Shown here one piece after another: positions 1 to 11,501 of a stretch of 26,348 nt of DNA. The first letter of the stretch is position 1; each line of letters starts with the position of its first letter. This DNA is from Amanita rubescens (taxonomy: Eukaryota; Basidiomycota; Agaricomycetes; Agaricales; Amanitaceae), in assembly GCA_015039365.1 (NCBI GenBank), contig WION01000641.1, positions 1 to 26,348 on the forward strand. The letters are read 5' to 3'. The notes beneath the pieces were generated by a model. It was given only the letters and a program-made list of their open reading frames with translations, made no database searches and was not told the origin of the DNA. The translations under genes were made by a program, and so were the position numbers.

Positions 1-2
1 AT

Positions 3-2786
3 GGAAAATCCCTCCGCATCGTCCACGACCTCCAGCCGCTTAACGCAGTCACTATCAAAGACGCCGCCCAGCCGCCAAACATTGAACTTTTAGCGGAATC
101 ATTCGGCGGATACTCATGCTTCGGAATGTTCGATCTATTCGTCGGATTTGACCAGCGTCGCCTTGCGCCTGAGTCCCGGGACTTGACCACCTTCCAGACG
201 CCCCTTGGCACGTTCCGCCTCACTTCCATACCGATGGGATATACGAACTCTATGCAAATCTTCCACGGTGACGTTACCTTCATTTTACAGGACGAAATCC
301 CACACGTTACCAAGCCGTTTATCGACGATTGCCCCTGCAAAGGACCGAAAACACGTTACGAGTTACCCGACGGCACGTTTGAGACCATCCCCGATAACAC
401 CGGAATCCGCCGCTTCGTTTGGGAACACTTACAAAACATCAACAGGGTCATCCAACGCATTAAGCACGCCGGCGGAACCTTCTCAGGAAAGAAGTCCTTT
501 TTCTGCACTCCCGAAGCGATAGTTCTAGGACACAAATGCACATACGAAGGCCGCCTCCCCGACGACGATAGAGTCTCCAAAATAGCCAAGTGGCCGATCC
601 CTCAAAACATCTCCGACGTTCGCGGATTCTTAGGAACCATAGGGACTGTACGCATTTACCTCAAGGATTACACTCTGCACGCGCCATTGCTCACCGCCCT
701 CCTCAAATGGAAGACCGCCTTCGAATTCACCGATCGCCACATTGAAGCTTTCAACAGTCTTAAGAAGCTCGCCGCCAATTGCTCCGCTATTCGCGCCCTC
801 GACTACGAGTCAGAAAACGAGTCTATTCTAGCAGTCGACACGTCCGCCCATGCTGTCGGATACTATCTCTCCCAAATAGGCGACGACGGAAACTGCTACC
901 CTAACCGCTACGGATCTATCACACTAAACGACCGAGAAGCACGATATTCGCAGGCCAAACTGGAACTTTACGGTTTATTCCGCGCCCTTCGGGAGGCCAA
1001 AATATTCATTATCGGACTTAAGAACTTCGTCGTTGAGGTGGACGCGAAATACATTAAAGGAATGATCAATAACCCCGATATACAGCCTAACAACACGATC
1101 AATAGATGGATCGCTGGCATCCTCTTGTTTGATTTCCGCCTCCGACACGTGCCCGGTAAAGATCACACCCCAGCCGACGGGCTTTCTCGACGACGCCGCG
1201 CAAAAGACGACGATCCGCCCGATGACTCCGATCCCGACGACTGGATTGATGAAGCTAACGGATTCTGTATACAGGCGGCTAACTGGGACGTCCTACACAA
1301 TAAGGCCTCTGCCTGGTCGACAACAACGGACTCCGACCCCTTCCCCCGCTCCGACAAACAGCTCTCCCGCGACGCCGAAATTTTCAAAATTCAGGAGTTC
1401 CTCGACAATCCGCTACGGCCGATAGATATGGATGAAGAACGATTCCGCCACTGGATGGGCAAAGTAAAGCGCTTCTTCGTCCAAGGTGATAGGCTCTGGC
1501 GCCGCGACAAACACCGCCACCATAAGCTGGTAATACTAGACGACACGAAGAGGTTAGAGATTGTTCAGGAGGCCCACGACGATACAGGTCATAAAGGCAT
1601 TTTCGCCACTAGCGCACGAGTCCGCGACCGATTCTGGTGGCCATCGCTTGAGCCCGACATTAGATGGTACGTCCGCACCTGTCACGCATGCCAAATAAGA
1701 AACGTTCAGCGCTTCCACATCCCGCCGACCGTGCCGGAGCCCGGAGGTCTCTTCCGCAATATCCACATAGACACTATGAAGATGCCCTCCTCCGGCGGTT
1801 ACTCATATATCACACATGCCCGCTGCTCTCTATCGGCCTGGCCCGAATATAGGATGCTACGAAACGAGAAAGCCGAAGGAATTGCAAAGTTCATATTCGA
1901 AGACATCCTCTGCAGACATGGCGCCGTCGAATGCATAGTCACCGACAACGGAACACCTTATATTGCCGCCTTGGATATCCTCCGACAACGATACGGCATT
2001 AACCACATCAGGATCTCGCCGTATAACTCACAGGCTAACGGTATCATCGAGCGCCGACATCGTGGAGTTCGGGAGTCACTTGTTAAAGCGGCCGACGGAC
2101 AGGAATCAAAATGGAGCCAAGTAGCAGCCTCCGTCTTCTGGGCAGAACGTATCACCGTACACCCGTCCACTGGTTACAGTCCCTTTTTCATTGCGCACGG
2201 AGTAGAGCCGACGCTTCCGCTTGACATATCCCAGGCTACGTACCTATGTCCACCTATTAGCGCCGAGCTGACGACGGATGACCTTCTTGCATTTCGCGCC
2301 CGACAACTTCAGAAGCGACCCGCCGACTTGGAACGCATCAAAGATGAAGTATATCAGTCACGTCTCAATGCGGTCCGCAAACTTGAATCGCGCTTCCGCC
2401 ACACCATCCGATCCTTCCAATTCGATAAAGGAGACCTCGTTCTAGTCCGCAATAATAAGATCGACATGGAGCTCGACCGCAAGACCAAAACCCGCTACCT
2501 CGGACCAATGGTCGTCATCAGAAAGACTCAGGGAGGATCATTTATACTCGCAGAAACCGACGGATCCCTTTCCAAGCTAAGATATGCAGCTAAGCGTTTA
2601 ATCCCATACCACCCGCGTAGAATACAATCCGGTGAGAGACTTCAAAAATTAATTAATATGACAGACAGGGAGCTATATACGATGACACACGAGCCGCCTG
2701 ATGAAACCCTCTCCGCTGACGGCGGAGATGGTGGTTTCGACGACGCAGAGCTCACAGATGACGGCTCCGACGCCGAAGAATGCTGA
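3..2786 (+). CDS. Ty3/gypsy Pol polyprotein (RT-RNase H-integrase), 5'-partial
   Basis: The frame is open from base 3 to the TGA at 2784, giving 927 visible residues. The first ATG (126) is internal, because the upstream codons already encode RT sequence (RIVHDLQPLN). The RT catalytic motif is FIDD at 318-329. RNase H follows, with acidic residues in AVDTSA, KLELYG, VEVDAK and HTPADG (about 830-1190). Integrase has an HX4H...CX2C zinc-binding region (about 1575-1690) and a D,D,E core in HIDTMK, TDNGTP and GIIERRH (about 1765-2065). A GPY/F-like stretch (YLGPMVV) lies near 2495-2515, and the tail is acidic. There are no internal stops, so this Pol may be functional. The protein would copy the element's RNA and integrate the cDNA. 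Confidence 0.95.
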   Translation, partial: GKSLRIVHDLQPLNAVTIKDAAQPPNIELLAESFGGYSCFGMFDLFVGFDQRRLAPESRDLTTFQTPLGTFRLTSIPMGYTNSMQIFHGDVTFILQDEIPHVTKPFIDDCPCKGPKTRYELPDGTFETIPDNTGIRRFVWEHLQNINRVIQRIKHAGGTFSGKKSFFCTPEAIVLGHKCTYEGRLPDDDRVSKIAKWPIPQNISDVRGFLGTIGTVRIYLKDYTLHAPLLTALLKWKTAFEFTDRHIEAFNSLKKLAANCSAIRALDYESENESILAVDTSAHAVGYYLSQIGDDGNCYPNRYGSITLNDREARYSQAKLELYGLFRALREAKIFIIGLKNFVVEVDAKYIKGMINNPDIQPNNTINRWIAGILLFDFRLRHVPGKDHTPADGLSRRRRAKDDDPPDDSDPDDWIDEANGFCIQAANWDVLHNKASAWSTTTDSDPFPRSDKQLSRDAEIFKIQEFLDNPLRPIDMDEERFRHWMGKVKRFFVQGDRLWRRDKHRHHKLVILDDTKRLEIVQEAHDDTGHKGIFATSARVRDRFWWPSLEPDIRWYVRTCHACQIRNVQRFHIPPTVPEPGGLFRNIHIDTMKMPSSGGYSYITHARCSLSAWPEYRMLRNEKAEGIAKFIFEDILCRHGAVECIVTDNGTPYIAALDILRQRYGINHIRISPYNSQANGIIERRHRGVRESLVKAADGQESKWSQVAASVFWAERITVHPSTGYSPFFIAHGVEPTLPLDISQATYLCPPISAELTTDDLLAFRARQLQKRPADLERIKDEVYQSRLNAVRKLESRFRHTIRSFQFDKGDLVLVRNNKIDMELDRKTKTRYLGPMVVIRKTQGGSFILAETDGSLSKLRYAAKRLIPYHPRRIQSGERLQKLINMTDRELYTMTHEPPDETLSADGGDGGFDDAELTDDGSDAEEC

Positions 2787-2907
2787 TCGTGCTCCCCTGT
2801 TCCAATACATTTTCTCTTTCTTTCATGCCATACTATACGATACGCTCATTTTAAAACATACATGGTACAGGTGCCTCGCGTCATCCGCCGCTCGCCGACA
2901 GTCCGTT

Positions 2908-4061
2908 TCAACCGCGCCCCTTGCCCTTGCCCTTGCCCTTTGGTTTCGGCTCCGTTTTGACGACAACCTCCTCTTCGCCACCCTCCTCATCCCGCATCTG
3001 TTGAATCCGCGAATGAAGGTTCTCAAATGATCGGCTATAGTGACTCAACGTAGTAGTCACAACGTTCTTCAGCTCCTGCATCTCCACCTGAATATCCGCC
3101 AGCTGTTTATCGCGTTTTTGACGAGCTGGCCTCCCCCGATGCCTCCGCTTTAAGATCCCCCCGACTGCGCCTCCGCGGCGGTTGATCCTCTGGGCTCGAC
3201 CCGACCACCTCCACCTTGCGCTTGACCGACCGTTTCGGAGTGCCTGGTTTGACACTCATGTCCGCTACCCCTCCTATCAACGACGACGAGACGCTTGGGA
3301 TCGATGAGGAAGCCACGCTGGTTCCCCGCTTGCCGACATTGCTACACCCCTTCTTCCGACGACGACAAAAGTCACATGCATCGCCCGCCGAACTAACAAT
3401 GCACAACTGATCATGCTCCACGCACAAAGCGCAACGCTGACGGCCCTTCAGCAACGACGGGACAAGCACATAGTCAGCAATCAACGTACCTGATCGGTCG
3501 CAATTAATTCGGTAGCAGGAAAAGGAGTAGCCTTACGAGACGATGCGCCAGCATCCGATTTCTTCGAGGAGGAGACCTGAACTGAAGACGGCCCCGCTCG
3601 TTTCCGCTCAGCAGCACTGGTAGTGACGGATGGCACGACGCTGATGGAGTCCGCTGGTGATAAACCTACGCCCGATTCCGACCGACTTATGGTGCCTGCT
3701 TCGTTCAGATCCGCCAACCACCGTTCCAGCGTATCGAAATCCTCCAGTCCTTCTTCCACAACAGAGATGATCAGTACCTCCTTCTCCATCTCCTCCAGCT
3801 CCTTCTTGTACCGCCATATCTTCTTCTAGACTCGACGATAAGCGAAAGGCCGATACGATGCGATCGACGTACCACATCTCCTCGAGCCAGTTCCACCCAC
3901 TTGCGCACTTCGGCTACGTCTTCCGCCTGCGGACCCTCCGGCTTAGACTCCAGACGCTGGACAAACTTCACCGACATCTTCTTTAGCTGAGCAGCGGTCG
4001 CATCAGCCAACGGATTCGTAGAGGCCGACGGAGCTTGCGATAGCGACGATGCCTGCGACAT
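2908..4061 (-). CDS. antisense coiled-coil / zinc-cluster protein gene inside Ty3 element 1
   Basis: The gene runs antisense to Pol, between the pol stop and the 3' LTR. Exon 1 is 4061-3873 (ATG at 4061), intron 3872-3826 (GTACGT...CTAG), exon 2 3825-3490, intron 3489-3446 (GTACGT, branch CTGAC, AAG), and the last part 3445-2908. The frame must change near 3157-3165. Either a 40-nt intron (3165-3126, GTCGGG...CCAG) is removed, giving 340 residues, or the C6 run at 3157-3162 carries a 1-nt indel. The protein has a coiled coil across the first junction (about residues 50-85), a Ser-rich linker, cysteines spaced CX2CX6CX8CX2CX6C, a basic region, a second coiled coil and a KGKGKGKGRG tail. The cysteine spacing fits a fungal Zn2Cys6 cluster, but the basic run lies in the second half. 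DNA or RNA binding is only an inference. I do not know a named family. Confidence 0.65.
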
Positions 4062-4170
4062 GATTGTAGCGATTCAAGAACGGAAGCATCCCACCCACCT
4101 CCCTTATCACAAATCTTATCCCCTCTTATCACCGCGGCGCTGACTCGGAGTCAGTTTCTAAAAGTATCCA

Positions 4171-4175
4171 GGAGG
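4171..4175 (+). other. candidate polypurine tract of element 1
   Basis: GGAGG stands immediately before the TGTAAC start of the proposed 3' LTR, where plus-strand priming would occur. It is very short, so the call rests mainly on position. Confidence 0.4.
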
Positions 4176-4722
4176 TGTAACGTACCGATTCCGGTTACGT
4201 TGTGCAGCAGGCATCCGCGGCCCGATATTCCGACATCGGAGATATCCGTCGGAGCATTCCGACGCACTTAAACCTTCGCGCCTCGACACCCGTACACGAT
4301 GCCAAGGGCTCAACCCGCCGACTCGACATATTCATACAGCAAGGCAATCCGCATACACGCACGGACCATCGGAGGAGCTCAGGATGATTGCGGTGAGTGC
4401 GCCTCGTGCATATTAGTTTATATACGGCTTCATTGTACTGTATGGACATCGAATATACTGCCCTTCACTCCTCCGCATCCGTTTGATATCTCTCCGTCGC
4501 AACTTCGTTGCACTCACGTTCCTTTACGTCGCGGGTTCACTCCGTCACCGTCATACGCCTTCGCACTTGTCCGACAATCTTCCGCTGCGACGCATCTTCG
4601 TCGGACTTGCGTCCGTTTGCATTGCGGGTTTACTCCGTCACCGTCGAACCCTCCGTCTCCATACTCCGTACGATCCCATTCGTTAAGCCTTTCCTTCGGA
4701 CCCCTTTGGGCGGACAAGTACA
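4176..4722 (+). repeat. probable 3' LTR of element 1 (547 bp)
   Basis: It begins TGTAACG after a purine run and ends ...AAGTACA, where element 2 coding sequence resumes. Element 2's LTR also begins TGTAACG (- strand from 7254), which supports both starts. Inside is an imperfect tandem duplication of about 93 bp (4491-4552 and 4580-4645) sharing the core ACTCCGTCACCGTC. Small open frames here are not conserved proteins. The matching 5' LTR is outside the window. Confidence 0.6.
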
Positions 4723-4962
4723 TCGCACGCCCTTCTCACACGTTTCAGCGTGCCGTCGGCGTTGTAGACGGGGATGGGTCGGTCTAGGCGGCGTGTATTA
4801 AGATTGTGTTGTCGTACGAATTTTTCGTTAATACAAGAGCCCGTGCACCCCGAGTCGACGAGTATCTCTACTTTATGTCTCTGAAAGGTATCGAGCGTGT
4901 GATCACGCCGCTGATTGTTATCTGATTCTTTCCTCTCCCCCTCACATAACGTTCCTTCGTCT

Positions 4963-4982
<20 letters not shown>
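4683..4982 (-). pseudogene. retropepsin (aspartic protease) start of element 2 pol, truncated
   Basis: The frame contains ILVDSGCTGS, the Asp-Ser-Gly active site of a retroviral-type protease, followed by typical downstream text (PIPVYNADGT). The frame opens with GTG at 4982, so there is no proper start. It was presumably joined to Gag by frameshifting or now by indels. From about 4722 to the stop at 4683 the codons come from element 1's LTR. The protease therefore lacks its C-terminal half, and RT, RNase H and integrase are not adjacent. Confidence 0.8.
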
Positions 4983-7249
<2,267 letters not shown>

Positions 7250-7254
<5 letters not shown>

Positions 7255-8548
7255 ACGCGCCTAGACACATCTCAAGTTCCAGCCGCGTCAATTTGGGCAA
7301 TAATACGCGAGACGGAGAAGATCGAAGGATAGTAAGGCGAATGAGCACCCCATCGTTGACCATGGACTGGTCACGGACATTCCCAATCTTTAGTGCCTCG
7401 ATTGTTTCCAAACTCCCATGTTCAAAGCAGCTTAGAATTGCGGAAGGACTGAAACCACAATTACTAAGTTCCAGTCTGTCTAGTTTACAGTTGGAGCGGG
7501 TGAGAAGGTCTAGAATGACCTTGTGAACAGGAGGTGTCGTCAAGGGCGGGCCTTCGTCGTCGTCATCATTGTCACCGGGATCCACTTCAAATTCGAATTC
7601 CTTCAACGCGGGCAACGTCAATGACTCCAGGAATGGACTGCTATCTTCCAAAACAATGATACGGAGCTTCCGTAAAGAGAGGCTCTTTACAACGGGTTTG
7701 CGAGGGAGACGACTATCCACAACCATCGCGGTATCGCTGAGCGGAGTAAAACCCACGTTCAAGTCCTCCAATTTTGGACATGAGCGGATCACTTGCAACG
7801 CGGAAGAATACGACATCCCACGCGAGATGTATAAACGGGAAATTTGGAACCAGGGAATTTGCGGGTTTGCAGGGATATCAAGCGGAAGCGGCCAAGTTAA
7901 TCCTGTGAGGCGTGGAGTTTTTCTGAACGGAAAACGGATGGGTTTGTCCCACATCCCTTCAAGAGAAAACGACCGCAAGAGGGGTGCATCCAATCGCGGA
8001 ATTGACATTAGCGGAGGTTCAGGCAGAAAGAGAGTCACGGTCTGCCACCTGTATGAATGGGAGTAAAACACGGTTAAAATGGTTTCGAGGAGGGTGGGCA
8101 TGGCGCTCTGAGGCCAGAGTGGCAAATACATCAAATACAACACCAAAGGGAGAGTTCCCGACCGCTCCAGCCAAGTATTGATAACTTGGCTAGCGACTAA
8201 TGGATCCATAGTCAGCTTGCGAATCGCTACCCCCACATTGGTCCATAGTGCAGGTGTAGCCAACGCTAGGTTCCGCCACGATGAACAGACGCGGCACAGT
8301 AAAAGAGGAGCTTCGCTCCTCGCCATAGTATACTCCAGTGTCGTTTCGGGTAGGCAGTGCCAGAATACTTCTGCGAGGATCTCGGGTGTAAGGCGCTTGA
8401 TTGGAAAAGTCGAAAGCAGCGCCTTATCCTTTGCTCGTTTTGGGTTCCCCGACTTCTGTGTGCCTTTATGTTTCTCGTCATCTACATTTGTTAGTAAAAC
8501 TAAATGAAAAAGTGCAGCCTACTCACTAGGCTTATTTGTCTGCCTCAT
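7250..8548 (-). pseudogene. F-box/LRR-type gene, copy 1, truncated by element 2
   Basis: Exon 1 is 8548-8527 (ATG at 8548), a 45-nt intron spans 8526-8482 (GTGAGT, branch ACTAAC, TAG), and exon 2 runs from 8481. The predicted protein is closely similar along its length to copy 2 at 9722-11182. It has an F-box-like N-terminal motif (TPEILAEVFWHCLPE, APLLLCRVCSSWR, LATPALW) and Leu-rich repeat-like text after it. Homology to copy 2 stops after EMCLG. The final codons and TAA (7252-7250) come from the element 2 LTR. About 50 C-terminal residues are lost relative to copy 2. It has an acidic insertion (GDNDDDDEGPP) that copy 2 lacks. An intact version would be a substrate adaptor of an SCF ubiquitin ligase. 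Confidence 0.85.
8482..8526 (-). other. 45-nt intron of F-box copy 1
   Basis: GTGAGT donor, ACTAAC branch site and TAG acceptor. The same intron is present at 11116-11160 in copy 2, so it predates the duplication. It joins a 22-nt first exon to the main exon. Confidence 0.75.
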
Positions 8549-8734
8549 GATGGTAATCGATCGTTGGACAAGAGCATATGCTCCCACGACATTTTCAACA
8601 CAAAAAGGCAGGTTGCCCTGGTCGTCCCTCAGCCAATTCCGCGCTTACGTTTCTGATTTCATGATGTTGTTTGTTTTCCCCCCTGTTAAATTCATGACGT
8701 ATATTATTATTGTGCTGACAGGAGCACAAAAAAT

Positions 8735-8915
8735 GGCTTTCTAACTATAGGTGTAGCACCGCAGGCAGAAGAAAAAAAATTAATTAATTACTTACCGTAC
8801 GAGAGAGTGTGTGGGAGAGGATGTCCAAAGGCGGTCGGCCTAAAGCGGTAGGTCAATTGAAACATATTGAAACTCAGTTAGGACCTAAATGTGCTACACC
8901 TATAGTTAGACAGCC
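8735..8915. mobile_element. MITE-like element, 181 bp, 25-bp terminal inverted repeats
   Basis: The left end (8735-8759, ending CTAACTATAGGTGTAGCAC) is the inverted complement of the right end (8891-8915) with one mismatch. Flanking octamers CAAAAAAT (8727-8734) and CAAAAAAA (8916-8923) match at 7 of 8 positions, as for an 8-bp target-site duplication of the hAT type. The flanks are A-rich, so this match is weak evidence. The interior has no coding capacity and an AATTAATTAATTA tract. Confidence 0.7.
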
Positions 8916-9002
8916 CAAAAAAATGAAATATTCAATTCTTTGATGAGATAATAAAATTACGATAGCAGCTAGGATTGAAATATATTCGTAGGATGGATTG
9001 GC

Positions 9003-9478
9003 ATGGCTAAAATACACGTGGAACAAGGTGTCTGGGCCTGGGAAATCATTCGGCGCTGTGTTTCAATCGTCCTCGGTCGATGCTCCTGCTATCTGAATCG
9101 ATAATTTTAGGCTCTCGTGAGAGATGGGTATTGGTGTGCCATACACTGTCGATGAAAATTCGTTTCTTTGCAAAAGGGATACTGATTCACTAACATTGTG
9201 CAGGACGAACGCTCTGGATCACTCTGGAAATTTTCGGAGAGCTTTGGAGGCGTTCAACTCAAGTCCAACTCCACGATGAGCTGAATGGTGACGAAATTCA
9301 GCCTTTTCCAAACATCACTTCTATGGACGCGGCTGTCTATGCCTTCTTTGAAATGCCGATAGTGTGGTTGGATCATCCTTCCGCCCCTAATGATGAAAGT
9401 CGCTGGTTAGAAGAGCCAGCTAAAGAGGCAAGCCGTGCATCGTCTGAGGCGCCTTTCTATCTGAATCAGGAATTTTAG
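9003..9478 (+). other. possible small two-exon gene of unknown function
   Basis: A 275-nt open stretch (9204-9478) with protein-like composition (LWITLEIFGELWRRS, AAVYAFFEMPIVWLD) begins after a good acceptor (CTAAC branch, then GTGCAG at 9198-9203). Joining it to ATG 9003-9027 through a GTGTCT donor gives an in-frame product of 99 residues. That intron (176 nt) is longer than others here and the donor is weak. No family was recognised. It may be a remnant of a larger gene. Confidence 0.25.
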
Positions 9479-9491
9479 ATTCAAGAGAGAT
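9087..9491. repeat. diverged direct repeat pair flanking the possible small gene
   Basis: CTATCTGAATC(G/A)..AATTTTAG...GAGAGATG occurs at about 9090-9127 and again at about 9457-9491. It suggests a local duplication or an old insertion between the two copies. Confidence 0.4.
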
Positions 9492-9721
9492 GACCGGAAA
9501 AATTGCGTTTGATAGCATTATCGGTCATGTCGTTTGATCATTGATGGCGGTCTCCACATCTGTCCTATTCGTCGACGACGAGTGATTTCAAGAAATTATG
9601 TATCGCCACTTGGGCGTTCTCAACCAATCGTCATATTATAACATTTCATAGCCTAACATGGCATGTGGACATTGTATGCTAATCAAACATTGCGAAAAAT
9701 GATGCCAGTGCTCTACGTGAT

Positions 9722-11182
9722 TCAGCCTTGTCGGATGTTCATAGTGCTTGTTACAAGTCCATTGGAAGCTGCCCTGTTAATCGCATGCTTATCTGCATGG
9801 TGGAGCTCTCGGTCCATAACCCCAAAATATTCCAGTCGTTCTACCCCGTGCTTTCCCGATAGAAAGCGTCGTGAATGCACCATTCTACCCAGCATGCCAG
9901 GTGATGCGGCCAGACACATGTCAAGTTTCAGCCGCCGCAATTTAGGCAATAATATGCGAGACGGAGAGGAAGAAGGGAGGATAGTTAGGCAGACAAGAAC
10001 CTCGTCGTTGATCATTCGGAGCTGGTCACGGCCATTCCAAATCCAAAGTGCCTCGATCGTTTCCAAGCTCTTATGTTCGAAGCACCTTAGAATTGCGGAA
10101 GGACTGAAACCACAATTACCAAGTTCCAGCCTGTCCAGTTTACAGTTGGAGCGGGTGAGAAGGTCTAGAATGGCATTGTGAACAGGAGGCGTCGTCAAGG
10201 GGGCATTGCCGCTAGGATCCACTTTAAATTCGAATTCCTTCAACGCGGGCAACATCAATGAATCTAGGAAAGGGCTGCTATCCCCCCAAACAGTGATACA
10301 AAGCTCCCGTAAAGAGTGGCTCTTTACAGCGGATTTGCGAAGGGGACGACTATCCACGACCATCGCGGTACCGCTGAGCGGAGCAAAATTCACGTTCAAG
10401 TCCTCCAATTTTGGACATGAGCGAATCACTTCCGACGTGGAAAAATATGTCATCCCACGCGGGATGTGTAAACAGGAAATTTGATACCAGGGAATTTGCG
10501 GTTTCGCAGGAACATCAAGTGGGAAAGGCCAATTTAATGTTGTGAGGCGTGGAGTTTTGCTGAACGGAAAACACATGGGTCTGTCCCATGTCCCTTCAAG
10601 AGAAAATGACCGCAAGAGGGGTGCGTCCAATCGCGGAATTGACATTAGCGGAGGTTCAGGCAGATAGAGAGTCACGGTCTGCCACCTGGATGAATGGGAG
10701 TAAAATACGGTTAAAATGGTTTCGAGGATGGTGGGCATGATGCGCCGAGGCCCGAGTGGCCAATAGATCAAATTCAACACCAAAGGGAGAGTTCCCGACC
10801 GCTCCAGCCAAGTATTGATAACTTGACCGCCGACTAATGGTTTCATAGTCCGCTTGTCAATCGTTACCCCCACAGTGGTCCATAGTGCAGGTGTAGCCAA
10901 CGCTAGGTTCCGCCACGATGAACAGACGCAACATAGTAAAAGAGGGGCTTCGTTCTTTGACATGGTATACACCAGACTCGGCTCGGGTAGGCAGTTCCAG
11001 AATATTTCTGCGAGGATCTCGGGGAAAAGGCGATTGATTGGAAAAGTTGAGAGCGGCGCCACCTTTGCTCGTTTTGGGTTCCCCGACTTCCATGTGCCTT
11101 TACGTTTCCGTTCATCTGCATTTGTTAGCAAAACTAAATGAAAAAGTGCAGCCTACTCACTAGACCTATTTGTCTGGCACAT
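9722..11182 (-). CDS. F-box/LRR-type protein, copy 2
   Basis: Exon 1 is 11182-11161 (ATG at 11182), intron 11160-11116 (GTGAGT, branch GCTAAC, CAG), and exon 2 11115-9722, giving 471 residues. Exon 2 is open without an ATG near its 5' edge, which is why the short first exon is needed. An F-box-like motif occupies about residues 25-75 (FPEILAEIFWNCLPE, APLLLCCVCSSWR, LATPALW). The remainder is Leu-rich with repeat-like segments (CPKLEDLNV, LPALKEFEF, LDRLELGNCGF, LPKLRRLKLDM). Such basidiomycete proteins are expected to bind Skp1 and present substrates to a cullin ligase. The target is unknown. Copy 1, at 7250-8548, is its tandem paralogue. Confidence 0.88.
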
Positions 11183-11501
11183 GATGGTAAGGGCAACAAG
11201 TGTCAAGAGCCAGTTGACGACGATTAAATATATAATGTTCCCACGACATAAAAAAATGGCAGGTCTCTTTTTTTTTCCGAATAGAAAGAGTACATCCGTA
11301 TGGTAGCCAAAGGACAGTGTAATTGGCCAAGAAGTACCTCGCGCCATGTACGACAAGATTGAGAAGTCAGAGGAAAATTGAGATGTAATCAGGTGCTATA
11401 AACTTAAGGAAGGACTTATATCATTGTCCTTGTCTCGCAGCCATTCGCGCATGGAGGGAAAGGAAACCTGGTACTTGTGGCATTGTGTAAAGATGTGGCA
11501 C
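11183..11501. other. intergenic, promoter side of F-box copy 2
   Basis: I see no gene. There is short similarity to the promoter side of copy 1 (TCCCACGACAT, GGCAGGT), so the duplication included some upstream sequence. It separates the F-box gene from the NLR remnant. Confidence 0.5.

Larger units (their letters stand above)
1..4722 (+). mobile_element. Ty3/gypsy LTR retrotransposon (element 1), 5' part outside window
   Basis: The sequence shows Pol (RT, RNase H, integrase) on the + strand, an antisense gene, a short purine run GGAGG (4171-4175) and then a sequence starting TGTAAC at 4176. The right edge is placed at 4722 because element 2's protease reading frame is recognisable up to about 4723 and lost beyond it, and because ...GTACA at 4718-4722 gives a TG...CA-ended LTR. 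The order RT-RNaseH-IN is that of Ty3/gypsy. Gag, protease and the 5' LTR would lie upstream of position 1. The Pol frame is open throughout, so the insertion is probably young. The exact right edge is inferred, and the second target-site copy is not in view. Confidence 0.8.

Noticed and set aside
1129..1425. Alternative frames within the Pol region on both strands
   Set aside because: They overlap the continuous RT-RNase H-integrase frame, which explains the region fully.
4299..4787. 162-codon + strand frame, plus overlapping frames at 4483-4801
   Set aside because: They lie in the element 1 LTR and run over the element boundary. Composition is repeat-driven and no family is recognisable.
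7569..8066. 165-codon + strand frame, with similar frames at 9663-10181 and 10206-10484
   Set aside because: These are reverse-strand shadows of the two F-box/LRR genes and recur in both copies only because the genes are paralogous.
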